Positions 26,952 through 37,051 of a stretch of 49,529 nt of DNA are shown here, one piece after another. The stretch is taken from positions 1 through 49,529 of the forward strand of contig NZ_BJDZ01000020.1 of the NCBI RefSeq assembly GCF_005405405.1, given 5' to 3'. Source of the stretch: Lactiplantibacillus plajomi (GTDB taxonomy: Bacteria; Bacillota; Bacilli; Lactobacillales; Lactobacillaceae). The notes beneath the pieces were generated by a model. The model saw only the letters and a program-made list of their open reading frames with translations. It had not been told where the DNA came from and did not search any database. Positions within the stretch are counted from its first letter, which is position 1; each line of letters starts with the position of its first letter. The position numbers and the translations under genes are program-made.

Positions 26952-28142
26952 ATGGCGACGGCACCACGACTGAAACAAAATTTTAGGGTCCTATGGTTTG
27001 GTAGTATGATTACGGATCTGGGTAATGCCATGACGTTACCTTTTATTGCACTTTATATTCAAACTTTAGGCGACTTTACGACTAGCCAACTGAATTTATT
27101 AGGGGCGTTGGCGTTTGGAATCACGTACGGGTGTAAGGCGCTGGTCGCACCACTTTGGGGACGCTTGGCGGATCAGAAGGGACGTAAATTGATGTGCTTG
27201 CGAGCCTCGGGGATGATGACCTTAACGATTTTAGGGGTGGGCTTAGCCCCGAACGTGACGATTTTACTTATTTTGCGGGCGCTGCAGGGGATTTTTTCGG
27301 GCTACATCAACAACGCGAATGCCCTAATTTCGCTAGCTGCCCCGCCAGCGTCACGCGGGCGACTTTTAAGTCGGCTAGTCACGGGAGCGATTACCGGCAG
27401 TCTGCTGGGCCCGTTATTGGGGAGCTTATTAGCACGTACGGTGGGTTACCGCGGGGCGTTTATTGTGACCAGTGCGTTGATGGGACTGGTTTTTTTAAGT
27501 ACGTGGTGGGGCGTGCATGAAGAAGTGCACCCCGTTCAACGGACCGCCTTAGCGCCTTTAGGACCGGTACTAAAACAACTAGGTCCTCAATTTTTACTAA
27601 CGTTATTTTCATCGTTGTTCGTCATTCAAGCAACCACCAACGCCGTGACACCGTTATTAAGCCTACTCATGGCACAAATTGAAACCGATCCGGGGCAAGT
27701 GGTGATGATGACGGGGTTAGTTGCGGCTGCACCAGGTGTGGCTACGATTCTACTGGCAGGACGGGTCGGTCGGCTGATCGACCGTTGGGGTGCAGAACGC
27801 TGCCTTGTCGGTTTTTTTACCCTTGCCGTCGTTGATTTAGCCGTGACGAGTTTGACGCGGACCGTGCCCCAATTGGTGGTTGCCCGGTTCTTTTTAGGGA
27901 TTGCGGACGCCGCGCTGTTACCGTCGTTACAAGTCATGACGGTGAGTCACGTTCCGCGGGCCACGTTCGGCCGGGTGTTCAGTTTGAACCAGTCCGCTCA
28001 GGCAATGGGAAACGTCCTCGGTCCCGGAATGGCTGTGGTCGTAGCGAATACGCTAGGTTACCAACCAATCTTCTTAATTACGGCCGGATTAGAAGCGCTA
28101 GTGTTGTTAGGTTGGGTCGGTTACTTTAGAGGTCGGCATTAG
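26952..28142 (+). CDS. MFS transporter, probable drug efflux
   Basis: A 396-aa, twelve-helix major facilitator. The motif-A loop between helices 2 and 3 is LWGRLADQKGRK (about 66-77), and GSLLGPLLGSLLARTVGYRGAF in the fifth-helix region resembles antiporter motif C, as in TetA/MDR exporters. The substrate cannot be inferred. It is preceded by GGGGGAG at 6 nt. It is a single gene with no adjacent regulator, and no strong terminator is seen before dapA. Confidence 0.88.
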   Translation: MATAPRLKQNFRVLWFGSMITDLGNAMTLPFIALYIQTLGDFTTSQLNLLGALAFGITYGCKALVAPLWGRLADQKGRKLMCLRASGMMTLTILGVGLAPNVTILLILRALQGIFSGYINNANALISLAAPPASRGRLLSRLVTGAITGSLLGPLLGSLLARTVGYRGAFIVTSALMGLVFLSTWWGVHEEVHPVQRTALAPLGPVLKQLGPQFLLTLFSSLFVIQATTNAVTPLLSLLMAQIETDPGQVVMMTGLVAAAPGVATILLAGRVGRLIDRWGAERCLVGFFTLAVVDLAVTSLTRTVPQLVVARFFLGIADAALLPSLQVMTVSHVPRATFGRVFSLNQSAQAMGNVLGPGMAVVVANTLGYQPIFLITAGLEALVLLGWVGYFRGRH

Positions 28143-28186
28143 TCAAGTGTTATGAATGGGTTCAGCTATTGATTTACATTAAAATG

Positions 28187-28195
28187 TGGTAAACT
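28187..28195 (+). promoter_or_regulatory. Extended -10 promoter of dapA
   Basis: TGG-TAAACT forms an extended -10; a weak TATTGA lies 17 bp before the -10. Confidence 0.45.
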
Positions 28196-28217
28196 TATGG
28201 GAGTTACTTAATCGGCG

Positions 28218-28235
28218 CAAGTATGCAGATACTTG
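28218..28235 (+). other. Hairpin in the dapA leader
   Basis: CAAGTAT-GCAG-ATACTTG, a perfect 7-bp stem with a tetraloop, about 33 nt before the dapA start. No T-run follows. It is too small to be a lysine riboswitch. Confidence 0.5.
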
Positions 28236-28267
28236 TAAAACTAAATAAATAGAGGAGTTTTTAATTC

Positions 28268-29140
28268 ATGAAGTTTGAAAATATTGACTTAATGACTGCC
28301 ATGGTGACCCCGTTTAATGACCAACAACAGTTGGACGACGACCGCTTAAAAAGCTTGATTGAACACCTGCTTGCGCATGGCACGCAGGGGTTGATCGTTG
28401 GTGGTACGACGGGTGAAGCCCCAACGTTGAGTGAAGCTGAAAAGCTCGACTTATTGACCAAGACGGCTAAAATCGTCGACGGACGGGTACCCATCGTGGC
28501 CGGCACCGGATCAAATAATACGGCGGCCACCATTGCGTTCACTAAAAAGGTGAGTCAAATCAAAGGAATCGATGCGGCGCTTGTCGTGGTTCCTTACTAT
28601 AATAAGCCTAACCAGGCCGGAATGATTGCCCACTTTACGGCAATTGCTGATCAGGGGGGCTTACCGGTCATTATTTATAATATTCCGGGCCGGGTAATCG
28701 TTAAGATGGAAGTGGCTACTATTCTGACCTTAGCACAGAATCCAAATATCATCGGGGTTAAGCAGTGTGCCTCCATGGAAGAATTTGGGGCCATCGTTGA
28801 AAATGCGCCGGCCGACTTTCTCGTTTACACGGGAGAGGACGCCCAGAGTTTAGCCGCCAAAGAAATTGGTGGTGCCGGGGTTATTTCAGTGGCAAGCCAC
28901 TTATACGGCGATGAAATGACGGCAATGTTCCAGGCAGTTGACAAAGGTGAAATTGCAAAAGCGGCGCGTTATCAGCGTGACTTAACGCCTAAAATGGCGG
29001 CGCTGTTCAGCGCACCGTCACCATCGCCAGTGAAGGCAGCCTTGAACCATTTAGGCCAGCCGGTCGGCGACCCGCGGTTACCAATTTTGCCGCTTAATGA
29101 CGAACAATCTAAGCAACTTTATACAACTTTAAATATTTAA
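28268..29140 (+). CDS. dapA: 4-hydroxy-tetrahydrodipicolinate synthase
   Basis: Condenses pyruvate with aspartate semialdehyde, first step of the diaminopimelate/lysine branch, feeding meso-DAP for peptidoglycan. Active-site elements are intact: GGTTGE (45-50), Tyr137 in IIYNIPGR, Arg142 and the Schiff-base Lys165 in GVKQCAS. It has 290 aa. GAGGAG precedes the ATG. Eighteen bases separate it from rnjB, with no terminator between, an arrangement also known from B. subtilis. Presence supports a meso-DAP cell wall. Confidence 0.96.
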   Translation: MKFENIDLMTAMVTPFNDQQQLDDDRLKSLIEHLLAHGTQGLIVGGTTGEAPTLSEAEKLDLLTKTAKIVDGRVPIVAGTGSNNTAATIAFTKKVSQIKGIDAALVVVPYYNKPNQAGMIAHFTAIADQGGLPVIIYNIPGRVIVKMEVATILTLAQNPNIIGVKQCASMEEFGAIVENAPADFLVYTGEDAQSLAAKEIGGAGVISVASHLYGDEMTAMFQAVDKGEIAKAARYQRDLTPKMAALFSAPSPSPVKAALNHLGQPVGDPRLPILPLNDEQSKQLYTTLNI

Positions 29141-29158
29141 TGAATCAAGGTGAATTAA

Positions 29159-30880
29159 TTGAGTGCTAATATTCAAATAACCCCCTTAGGTGGGGTTCGT
29201 GAAACCGGGAAAAATTTATACGCCGTCGAAGTTGATGAAGATATTTACATCTTAGACTGCGGGTTAAAGTACCCGGAAAACGAATTATTAGGAATTGACA
29301 TTGTCATTCCAGATTTCAGTTACTTACGTGAAAATGCTGACCGCATCGTCGGTGTTTTCCTGACACACGGGCATGCCGACTCGATTGGGGCGTTACCGTA
29401 CTTTGTTAGCGAGTTCAACGTGCCAGTCTTTGGGTCCGAACTAACCATCGAGTTAGCTAAGATTCAATTACAAAAAGATCCAAAAGCTAAAAAGTTCAAT
29501 GATTTTCACGTCGTTGATGAGAAAACCGAAATTGATTTTGGTAACGTCACGGTTTCATTTTTCCGCACGACCCACACGATTCCGGATTCAATGGGGATCG
29601 TCTTACAAACCGACGCCGGTCCGATCGTTTATACGGGGGACTTTAAGTTCGACCCAACGGCGGTTGGCGACTACCGCACCAACTTTGCCCGCTTAGCGGA
29701 AATTGGGTCAAAGCACGTATTAGCGTTGTTAAGTGATTCGGCTAACGCGGAAAACTTCGAACAACCGGTTAGCGAACGCGAAATCGCGGCCTACGTCTTG
29801 GAGACGTTCAAGTACCATCCAGGGCGGATTATTGTCGCTTCGGTCGCATCGAACATTTTACGAATTCAACAAGTTTTAGATGCGGCGGCCCAGTCTGACC
29901 GGAAGGTTGCGCTGATGCCTGGCGACGTCGAAAGTATCATCAAGACGGCGTTGAAGTTGGGTAAACTTCGAATGCCGGAAGACGTGGTGGTACCGCTCAA
30001 GTCCATCAGTAAATTAGATCCTGCTAAGGTTGTGATTTTACAAACCGGCCGGATGGGCGAACCAATTAAGGCACTACAGCGGATGGCCAATAAACGTGAG
30101 GGCAAGGTGAACATTGAAAGTGGTGACTTGGTCTTCATTACGACGACACCGTCACATTCAATGGAAACGGTAGTTGCAAAGACCCGCGATATGATCTACC
30201 GTGCGGGTGCCGACGTTAAAGCGATTGCGGACGAAATGAATTCGTCTGGTCACGCAACGAAGCGGGACTTGCAATTAATGATGAATTTAATGAATCCCAA
30301 GTACTTCCTGCCAATTCAAGGCGAGTACCGGTTGCTTGACGCCCACGCGTCGTTTGCAAAGGAAATTGGGATCCCAGACGATCACATCTTCATTACCGCT
30401 AAGGGCGACCAATTACGGTATGATGGTGATAATATGCACCTCGCTGGTTCAGTCGAAGTGGGTGATACCATGATCGACGGTATCGGGGTCGGCGATATTG
30501 GTAATATTGTCCTGCGTGACCGTAAGATCTTGTCTGAAGACGGGATTTTCGTGGCGGTCGTGACAATTGACCGTAAGAAGAAGAAAATCATTTCTACGCC
30601 AAAAATTACGTCGCGCGGGTTCGTGTACGTCAAGACCAGTAAGGACTTGATGCAAGAAAGTGCCGAACTCGTTAAGGAAACCGTTCAGGAAAACTTGGAT
30701 AATAAGGAATTTGATTGGGGACACCTGAAACAGGCGGTTCGCGAAAAGTTGAACCACTATTTGTGGGATCAAACGAAGCGCCACCCAGTTATCTTGCCGG
30801 TTATTATGGAAGTTAACCAACACCACCGGCGGCATAAAAAGGCAAAAAAAACCGAAAATGAAACCGAAAAACAGGCTTAG
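29159..30880 (+). CDS. rnjB: Ribonuclease J2, with altered metal ligands
   Basis: Paralogue of the RNase J1 at 1163-2839, same beta-lactamase/beta-CASP layout, 573 aa. Two metal-ligand positions are changed: HGHADS (70-75) in place of HGHEDH, and Gln387 in LPIQGEYR where RNase J1 has His393. B. subtilis RNase J2 likewise has a degenerate motif and low catalytic activity, acting mainly as partner of J1; I infer the same here. The start is TTG with AAGGTGA 5 nt upstream. The C-terminal tail after residue 555 is Lys/Glu-rich and disordered. Follows dapA and ends at a strong terminator. Confidence 0.94.
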   Translation: MSANIQITPLGGVRETGKNLYAVEVDEDIYILDCGLKYPENELLGIDIVIPDFSYLRENADRIVGVFLTHGHADSIGALPYFVSEFNVPVFGSELTIELAKIQLQKDPKAKKFNDFHVVDEKTEIDFGNVTVSFFRTTHTIPDSMGIVLQTDAGPIVYTGDFKFDPTAVGDYRTNFARLAEIGSKHVLALLSDSANAENFEQPVSEREIAAYVLETFKYHPGRIIVASVASNILRIQQVLDAAAQSDRKVALMPGDVESIIKTALKLGKLRMPEDVVVPLKSISKLDPAKVVILQTGRMGEPIKALQRMANKREGKVNIESGDLVFITTTPSHSMETVVAKTRDMIYRAGADVKAIADEMNSSGHATKRDLQLMMNLMNPKYFLPIQGEYRLLDAHASFAKEIGIPDDHIFITAKGDQLRYDGDNMHLAGSVEVGDTMIDGIGVGDIGNIVLRDRKILSEDGIFVAVVTIDRKKKKIISTPKITSRGFVYVKTSKDLMQESAELVKETVQENLDNKEFDWGHLKQAVREKLNHYLWDQTKRHPVILPVIMEVNQHHRRHKKAKKTENETEKQA

Positions 30881-30882
30881 TT

Positions 30883-30911
30883 AAAAGCCGGGTGTAATTC
30901 CCGGCTTTTTT
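30883..30911 (+). terminator. dapA-rnjB terminator
   Basis: AAAAGCCGGG, loop TGTAATT, CCCGGCTTTTTT, two bases after the rnjB stop. Confidence 0.93.
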
Positions 30912-30938
30912 GCTAGGTTGTGAAAGGGAGGAAATGGG

Positions 30939-31856
30939 ATGACCGATGCGGAACGGGAACGGGCCGCGCAAGCGGCAACTAAGGCCAAAAAATGGTCGCA
31001 GGCCGCGGCGTTGTGGGAAGAACTTTATCAGCAACAGCAAACCCTAGCCATTAATCAGCAGCTCGTCACTGCGTTAGTCCAAAATCAGCAGTACCTCGCT
31101 GCTAGTAACTACGCGGCGGAATTTGAAAATGACTATTTACAAACTGATCAGCGGTCGGACCTTTATTTAACGGCCTTATTAGCGAGCCACCAGTTTATTG
31201 TGGCGAGAATGGTGGTGACGGCCCGTCCACGGCAGCCGTGGCAGTCCCTGGCCGAACAGCGAATCAGTCAAGCAGAACGGGCTGCGGAAACAACGATGGC
31301 CAGTACGTTAACGACAACGATGCGGGAGTTTTACCACTTATCTGATCAACCGGTTCCTAATCAAGCGGCGCGCATTCAAGCTGCTCAACACCTGACGTAT
31401 CAGCGCTACCTGACAGCGGCTCAGTTTTTATTAGTTGACCCGTTCTTGCACCAACTTGCGCGGGTCGAGGTCTTGCATACGTTACGGGCGATCGGGGTCG
31501 ACCAGCCGGTTCAATTTCGGCACTTAGATGGGCAACAAACGGCGCTGATTCCCAGCGAGTTAGCAGCAGTGGGGACTGATCCAACTAGTCAGCGGACGCA
31601 TCAAGCACTCGAAAAAACTTTAGGCCAGCGGGACCCAACCCTCTATACTGGTCTGAACGCTTTACTGACCTTGCAATTAATGTATATTTATCCTGATCAA
31701 CCCAAAATCGTGGCTGACCCGACCACGTGGGTGCAATTATTTGTTGCTGAACAGACCGGGACCCCCGTTTCAACAGTGGACCAGCAGGCTAAGGCGATGT
31801 TGACTGTCCAACGCAAAATTCAGGACTTGAATAACCAGTTGCAAGCACAAAGTTAA
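30939..31856 (+). CDS. Uncharacterised helical (TPR-like) protein
   Basis: A 305-aa, soluble, Gln/Ala-rich, probably all-helical protein. The N-terminal segment KKWSQAAALWEELYQQQ (about 17-33) followed by QQYLAASNYAAEFENDYLQ (about 51-69) has the alternating small/aromatic spacing of TPR-type helical repeats. The middle (about 145-195) and the C-terminus are also helical. No signal peptide, membrane segment or catalytic motif is seen. GGGAGG is 7 nt before the ATG. It sits between rnjB and tuf with no clear own promoter, only 27 bp after the rnjB terminator, so expression may rely on read-through. No function is proposed. Confidence 0.8.
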   Translation: MTDAERERAAQAATKAKKWSQAAALWEELYQQQQTLAINQQLVTALVQNQQYLAASNYAAEFENDYLQTDQRSDLYLTALLASHQFIVARMVVTARPRQPWQSLAEQRISQAERAAETTMASTLTTTMREFYHLSDQPVPNQAARIQAAQHLTYQRYLTAAQFLLVDPFLHQLARVEVLHTLRAIGVDQPVQFRHLDGQQTALIPSELAAVGTDPTSQRTHQALEKTLGQRDPTLYTGLNALLTLQLMYIYPDQPKIVADPTTWVQLFVAEQTGTPVSTVDQQAKAMLTVQRKIQDLNNQLQAQS

Positions 31857-31929
31857 TCGGATGGAATGAAAAATTACCACTTTAATAAGCTTTTACTTAC
31901 AAAAATTCAATTTTTTTGCATGATAGCTG

Positions 31930-31958
31930 TTTACAAATCCAGACCGGCTATATATAAT
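31930..31958 (+). promoter_or_regulatory. tuf promoter P1
   Basis: TTTACA and consensus TATAAT, spacer 17 bp, about 130 bp before the tuf start. Confidence 0.8.
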
Positions 31959-31989
31959 GTTTAAGGATTCCTAGTGATGGGTGCGGGAT

Positions 31990-32018
31990 TTGGCCTTTTT
32001 ACTAGGATGTAGTATAAT
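31990..32018 (+). promoter_or_regulatory. tuf promoter P2
   Basis: TTGGCC and consensus TATAAT, spacer 17 bp, exactly 60 bp downstream of P1. Confidence 0.7.
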
Positions 32019-32026
32019 ATTAACTA

Positions 32027-32063
32027 AAGAATTGCTGGGGCAGTTTGCCCTGACATAATTCTT
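32027..32063 (+). other. Hairpin at the 5' end of the tuf mRNA
   Basis: AAGAATT and AATTCTT enclose an inner GGGCA-GTT-TGCCC stem. With P2 the transcript would start with this hairpin, which may protect the abundant tuf mRNA from 5'-end decay. Confidence 0.55.
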
Positions 32064-32088
32064 GCGAAAATCACAGGAGGTTTCATTA

Positions 32089-33276
<1,188 letters not shown>

Positions 33277-33304
33277 TCTCTAACTGATTTTCATTGATTC
33301 ATTA

Positions 33305-33340
33305 AGAGACTTGGAAGCTAGCTTCCAGGTCTCTTTTTTT
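33305..33340 (+). terminator. tuf terminator
   Basis: AGAGACTTGGAAGC, TA, GCTTCCAGGTCTCT, then seven T. Confidence 0.94.
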
Positions 33341-33359
33341 AAGAAAGTTGCCAATTAAG

Positions 33360-33380
33360 CGGGGGAACCCCCGGTTTTTT
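33360..33380 (+). terminator. Second hairpin with T-run downstream of tuf
   Basis: CGGGG-GAAC-CCCCG is followed by G and six T, 20 bp after the first terminator and just before the tig promoter. It looks like a backup terminator insulating tig from tuf. Confidence 0.7.
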
Positions 33381-33391
33381 CCCTGATTTGG

Positions 33392-33420
33392 TTTACTTTA
33401 TGGAATTGATAGGTTAGAAT
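33392..33420 (+). promoter_or_regulatory. tig promoter
   Basis: TTTACT and TAGAAT, spacer 17 bp. Another TTGACA/TAATGT pair at 33435-33463 would start inside the ribosome-binding site and is less likely. Confidence 0.6.
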
Positions 33421-33478
33421 TAACGAGTATGCAATTGACAAGAATTGTTGATAATAATAATGTTTCGGAGGGAATACA

Positions 33479-34792
33479 ATGGCTGCAAAGTGGGAAAAGA
33501 AAGAAGGCAACCAAGGCGAATTAACGTTCGAAATTGGTGCCGATAAGATCAAAGAAGGTATTGACAAAGCCTTCCAACGGACTAAGAAGAACTTAAACGT
33601 TCCTGGCTTCCGTAAGGGTAAGGTTCCGCGTCAAATCTTCAATCAAATGTACGGTGAAGAAGCCCTTTACCAAGATGCTTTAAACATCGTGCTCCCAGAA
33701 GCATATGAAGAAGCAATCAAAGAAACTGAAATCGAACCAGTGGATCAACCACAAATCGACGTTGATAGTATGGAAAAGGGTCAACCTTGGGTCTTAAAAG
33801 CCGTTGTAACGGTTAAGCCTGACGTTAAATTAGGCGACTACAAGGGGCTTAGTGTCACTCGTCAAAACACCCGGGTTTACGCTAAGGACGTTGACGCTGA
33901 ATTAGAATCACGGCGCGAAAAGCAAGCTGAATTGGTTCTTAAAGAAGACCAACCAGCTGCTAAGGGCGACACGGTCGTTATTGACTTCAAAGGGTTCGTT
34001 GATGGCGAACCATTCGAAGGCGGCGAATCAGAAAACTATTCACTTGAATTAGGTTCAAACTCCTTCATCCCTGGCTTTGAAGACCAATTAGTTGGTGTTA
34101 AGGCTGGCGAAGATAAGGACGTTAAGGTAACCTTCCCTAAGGATTACCAAGCAACCGACTTACAAGACAAGGAAGCCACTTTCAAGGTTACTGTTCACGA
34201 AGTTAAGACTAAGGAACTCCCTGAATTAGACGACGAATTTGCTAAGGACGTTGACGAAGACGTTGACACCCTTGAAGAATTGAAGGCTAAGATCAAGGAC
34301 GAACTTAAGGAACAAAAGGAAAAGGCTGCTCATGACGCCATTGAAGACGAAGCTTTAAACCAAGCCGTTGACAATGCCGAAATCCAAGCCATTCCTGACG
34401 CCATGAAGGAAGACGACATCCACCGTCAAATGGACCAATACTTGGCAAACATGCAACAACAAGGTATCGACCCACAAACTTACTACAAGTTAACTGGGAC
34501 GACCGAAGACGACTTGCACAAGCAATTCTCTGCTGATGCAGAACGTCGGGTTAAGACTAACTTGGTCTTAGAAGCCGTTGTTGAAGCTGAAAAGATCAAG
34601 CCTTCTAAGGATGAACTTGATGCTGAAGTTAAGGACTTAGCAAGCCAATACAACATGGAAGAAAGTGCCGTTCGTGGTGCTTTGACTGATGACATGTTGT
34701 CACACGACATTGCAATCCGCCAAGCCGTTGATTTGATCACGGATTCAGCTAAGCAAAACGCCAAAGCTGAAGATAAAAAAGACAAAGACTAA
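33479..34792 (+). CDS. tig: Trigger factor
   Basis: Ribosome-associated chaperone and prolyl isomerase. The N-terminal ribosome-docking motif GFRKGKVP (43-50), the FKBP-type domain (about 158-240, [15 protein letters not shown] and [11 protein letters not shown]) and the long C-terminal helical arms are intact. It has 437 aa, with a charged KAEDKKDKD tail. ATG follows GGAGGG at 6 nt. Codon use is as biased as in tuf. The tig-clpX order is conserved in Firmicutes. Confidence 0.97.
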   Translation: MAAKWEKKEGNQGELTFEIGADKIKEGIDKAFQRTKKNLNVPGFRKGKVPRQIFNQMYGEEALYQDALNIVLPEAYEEAIKETEIEPVDQPQIDVDSMEKGQPWVLKAVVTVKPDVKLGDYKGLSVTRQNTRVYAKDVDAELESRREKQAELVLKEDQPAAKGDTVVIDFKGFVDGEPFEGGESENYSLELGSNSFIPGFEDQLVGVKAGEDKDVKVTFPKDYQATDLQDKEATFKVTVHEVKTKELPELDDEFAKDVDEDVDTLEELKAKIKDELKEQKEKAAHDAIEDEALNQAVDNAEIQAIPDAMKEDDIHRQMDQYLANMQQQGIDPQTYYKLTGTTEDDLHKQFSADAERRVKTNLVLEAVVEAEKIKPSKDELDAEVKDLASQYNMEESAVRGALTDDMLSHDIAIRQAVDLITDSAKQNAKAEDKKDKD

Positions 34793-34815
34793 TTTAACCG
34801 TTAGTTAACGTTGGG

Positions 34816-34850
34816 GATCCCGGGAATTTAGTTTCCCGGGGTCTTTTTTT
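34816..34850 (+). terminator. tig terminator
   Basis: GATCCCGGGAA and TTTCCCGGGGTC form a long stem followed by seven T. Confidence 0.92.
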
Positions 34851-34908
34851 GTTTTTGACCAGCGGGTTCAACCGAGTAGACAAATAATTTCGGCTTTATT
34901 AGGGGACA

Positions 34909-34917
34909 TGTTATAGT
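34909..34917 (+). promoter_or_regulatory. Extended -10 promoter of clpX
   Basis: TGT-TATAGT, about 92 bp before the clpX start. No CtsR-type heptad repeat was recognised. Confidence 0.5.
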
Positions 34918-35008
34918 AATGGACGAAGCAAACAGTGCCCAAGCTGGTTTTAGCAGGGGGTTTCTGTTATGATTGATTCATGGAAAGACATCGATGAGGT
35001 GAGAATGA

Positions 35009-36274
35009 ATGTTTGAAAATACCGAGACAAATGGTCCCGTTAATTGCTCGTTCTGTGGGAAGTCCCAAGATCAAGTTAAAAAGATTGTGGCCGGTCCCGG
35101 CGTCTATATCTGTAATGAATGTATCGATTTATGTAAAGAAATTATCGACGAAGAGTTCAGTGAAGAACGCTCACACGAATTAACAGATATCCCGACGCCT
35201 AAACAAATTGTTGACGAGTTGGATCAATACGTCATTGGTCAGGATGAAGCCAAGCGGACCTTATCCGTTGCGGTTTATAACCACTATAAGCGGGTTAAAG
35301 CGATGACGGATGATCAGGATCAAGACGAAGACGGTCCTGAACTACAAAAGAGTAACATTAGTTTAGTTGGTCCGACCGGTTCCGGGAAGACGTTCTTAGC
35401 ACAAAGCTTAGCGCGGATCTTGGACGTGCCGTTTGCGATTGCGGACGCCACGACCTTAACGGAAGCCGGTTACGTTGGTGAAGACGTTGAAAATATCTTA
35501 TTGAAGTTATTACAAAACGCCGATTACGATGTTGAACGTGCCGAAAAGGGCATTATTTACATTGATGAAATTGATAAAATTGCCAAGAAGAGCGAAAACG
35601 TGTCGATTACGCGGGATGTTTCCGGTGAAGGGGTTCAGCAAGCCTTACTGAAAATCTTGGAAGGGACGATTGCCAACGTGCCGCCGCAGGGTGGTCGTAA
35701 GCATCCCCAACAGGAATTTATCCAAATTGATACGACCAACATCCTCTTTATCGTTGGTGGGGCTTTTGATGGCATCGAAGACATTGTTAAGCGCCGCTTA
35801 GGGGATAAGACGATTGGTTTTGGTACCGACACCGATGGCAAAAACGCGGTGCTGTATGATACTAAGAGTCTGATGCAACAAGTCGTCCCAGAAGACTTGC
35901 TGCAGTTCGGGTTAATTCCTGAATTTATCGGCCGGTTACCAATTCTAACTGCTTTGGAACGGTTGACGGAAGACGACTTGGTCCGGATCTTAACGGAACC
36001 GAAGAACGCGTTAGTTAAACAGTACCAACGGCTCCTTGCCTTAGACGGTGCTGAATTAGACTTCAAGGAAGACGCTTTACGGGCAATTGCCCAGGAAGCC
36101 CTTGCGCGCAACACCGGTGCCCGCGGGCTACGGTCAATTATTGAAGACACGATGCGTGATATCATGTTCGATATTCCGAGTCGTAAGGACGTTAAGAAGG
36201 TCATTATTACGCGCGAGACGGTCGACAGTCATGCCGAGCCTGAATTAGTCTTGGAAGACCAGAAAGCTTCTTAA
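35009..36274 (+). CDS. clpX: ATP-dependent Clp protease ATP-binding subunit ClpX
   Basis: AAA+ unfoldase that feeds ClpP. The N-terminal zinc finger has Cys13, Cys16, Cys35 and Cys38. Walker A GPTGSGKT (121-128), pore loop GYVG (154-157) and Walker B with DEID (186-189) are present, and the IGFG loop that contacts ClpP is visible (KTIGFGTD). It has 421 aa. The ATG at 35009 has GAGGTGA 6 nt upstream; an ATG at 35005 in another frame stops at once. Between tig and engB, the usual place. Confidence 0.97.
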   Translation: MFENTETNGPVNCSFCGKSQDQVKKIVAGPGVYICNECIDLCKEIIDEEFSEERSHELTDIPTPKQIVDELDQYVIGQDEAKRTLSVAVYNHYKRVKAMTDDQDQDEDGPELQKSNISLVGPTGSGKTFLAQSLARILDVPFAIADATTLTEAGYVGEDVENILLKLLQNADYDVERAEKGIIYIDEIDKIAKKSENVSITRDVSGEGVQQALLKILEGTIANVPPQGGRKHPQQEFIQIDTTNILFIVGGAFDGIEDIVKRRLGDKTIGFGTDTDGKNAVLYDTKSLMQQVVPEDLLQFGLIPEFIGRLPILTALERLTEDDLVRILTEPKNALVKQYQRLLALDGAELDFKEDALRAIAQEALARNTGARGLRSIIEDTMRDIMFDIPSRKDVKKVIITRETVDSHAEPELVLEDQKAS

Positions 36275-36287
36275 AAGCGTTATTAAT

Positions 36288-36370
36288 GGCAGTTAGCGCA
36301 CAATTAGCGTAATTGTGGTGCGTAAGATGGCAGTTTCAAGGGTCGCAGGACGCTTGTAACTGCCTTCTTT
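36288..36370 (+). terminator. Possible terminator region after clpX with competing stems
   Basis: GGCAGTT (36329-36335) pairs with AACTGCC (36358-36364), reinforced by CAAG/CTTG, followed by TTCTTT. A second GGCAGTT at 36288-36294 could compete for the same AACTGCC, and a separate CACAATTA-GCG-TAATTGTG hairpin (36299-36317) lies between. The T-run is interrupted, so termination may be partial. Confidence 0.5.
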
Positions 36371-36414
36371 GTGCGTTTAGTGGCTAAGCGTGCTGCTGAA
36401 CGTACGTTAAAGTA

Positions 36415-36423
36415 TGTTAGAAT
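36415..36423 (+). promoter_or_regulatory. Extended -10 promoter of engB
   Basis: TGT-TAGAAT, 34 bp before the engB start, no clear -35. Confidence 0.5.
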
Positions 36424-36456
36424 GGGACCAGACTAATTTGTAAGGGAGTTATTTTG

Positions 36457-37050
36457 ATGGAAGTGCATAACGTTGAACTTGTTATGAGCGCGGTCGCGCC
36501 TAGTCAGTACCCCACGACCGGCTATCCGGAAATTGCGCTTGCCGGGCGGTCAAACGTTGGTAAATCATCACTGATCAACGTTTTGATCAATCGGAACAGC
36601 TATGCGCGGACGTCGAGTCAGCCAGGTAAGACCCAAACCTTGAATTTCTATAAGGTCGAGGAACAGCTGTACTTTGTCGACGTACCGGGTTATGGTTACG
36701 CCAAGGTGTCGAAGAAGGACCGCGCCAAGTGGGGTAATATGATTGAAACCTACCTGACGAGCCGGGAAACTCTCCAGGGCGTCGTGATCCTAGTTGACGC
36801 CCGGCACGCGCCAACGAAGGATGACGTTGCCATGTACGAGTGGATGCGGTATTACGAGATGCCAATTTTAGTGGTCGCAACTAAGAGCGATAAGATTCCG
36901 CGTGGTAAGTGGAATAAGCAAGAAAGTTTAATTAAAAAAACGCTCGGGTTCCAAGCAAATGACGATTTTATCGCCTTTTCTGCCAAAACCAAGACGGGTA
37001 AAGATGCCGTTTGGCAATGGATCGAAGCGCACACTGTGGGAGGGCACTAG
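36457..37050 (+). CDS. engB: Ribosome biogenesis GTPase EngB/YsxC
   Basis: Essential GTPase of 50S assembly. G1 GRSNVGKS (30-37), G3 DVPGYG (75-80) and G4 TKSD (142-145) are in place. It has 197 aa. ATG 36457 has AAGGGAG 8 nt upstream; a TTG just before it is less likely. Two bases after engB a TTG begins the MazG-like gene, so the two are probably co-transcribed. Confidence 0.96.
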   Translation: MEVHNVELVMSAVAPSQYPTTGYPEIALAGRSNVGKSSLINVLINRNSYARTSSQPGKTQTLNFYKVEEQLYFVDVPGYGYAKVSKKDRAKWGNMIETYLTSRETLQGVVILVDARHAPTKDDVAMYEWMRYYEMPILVVATKSDKIPRGKWNKQESLIKKTLGFQANDDFIAFSAKTKTGKDAVWQWIEAHTVGGH

Positions 37051-37051
37051 T

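Noticed and set aside
28218-28235. Lysine riboswitch upstream of dapA
   Set aside because: The leader is only about 65 nt and holds one 7-bp hairpin, much too small for the lysine aptamer.
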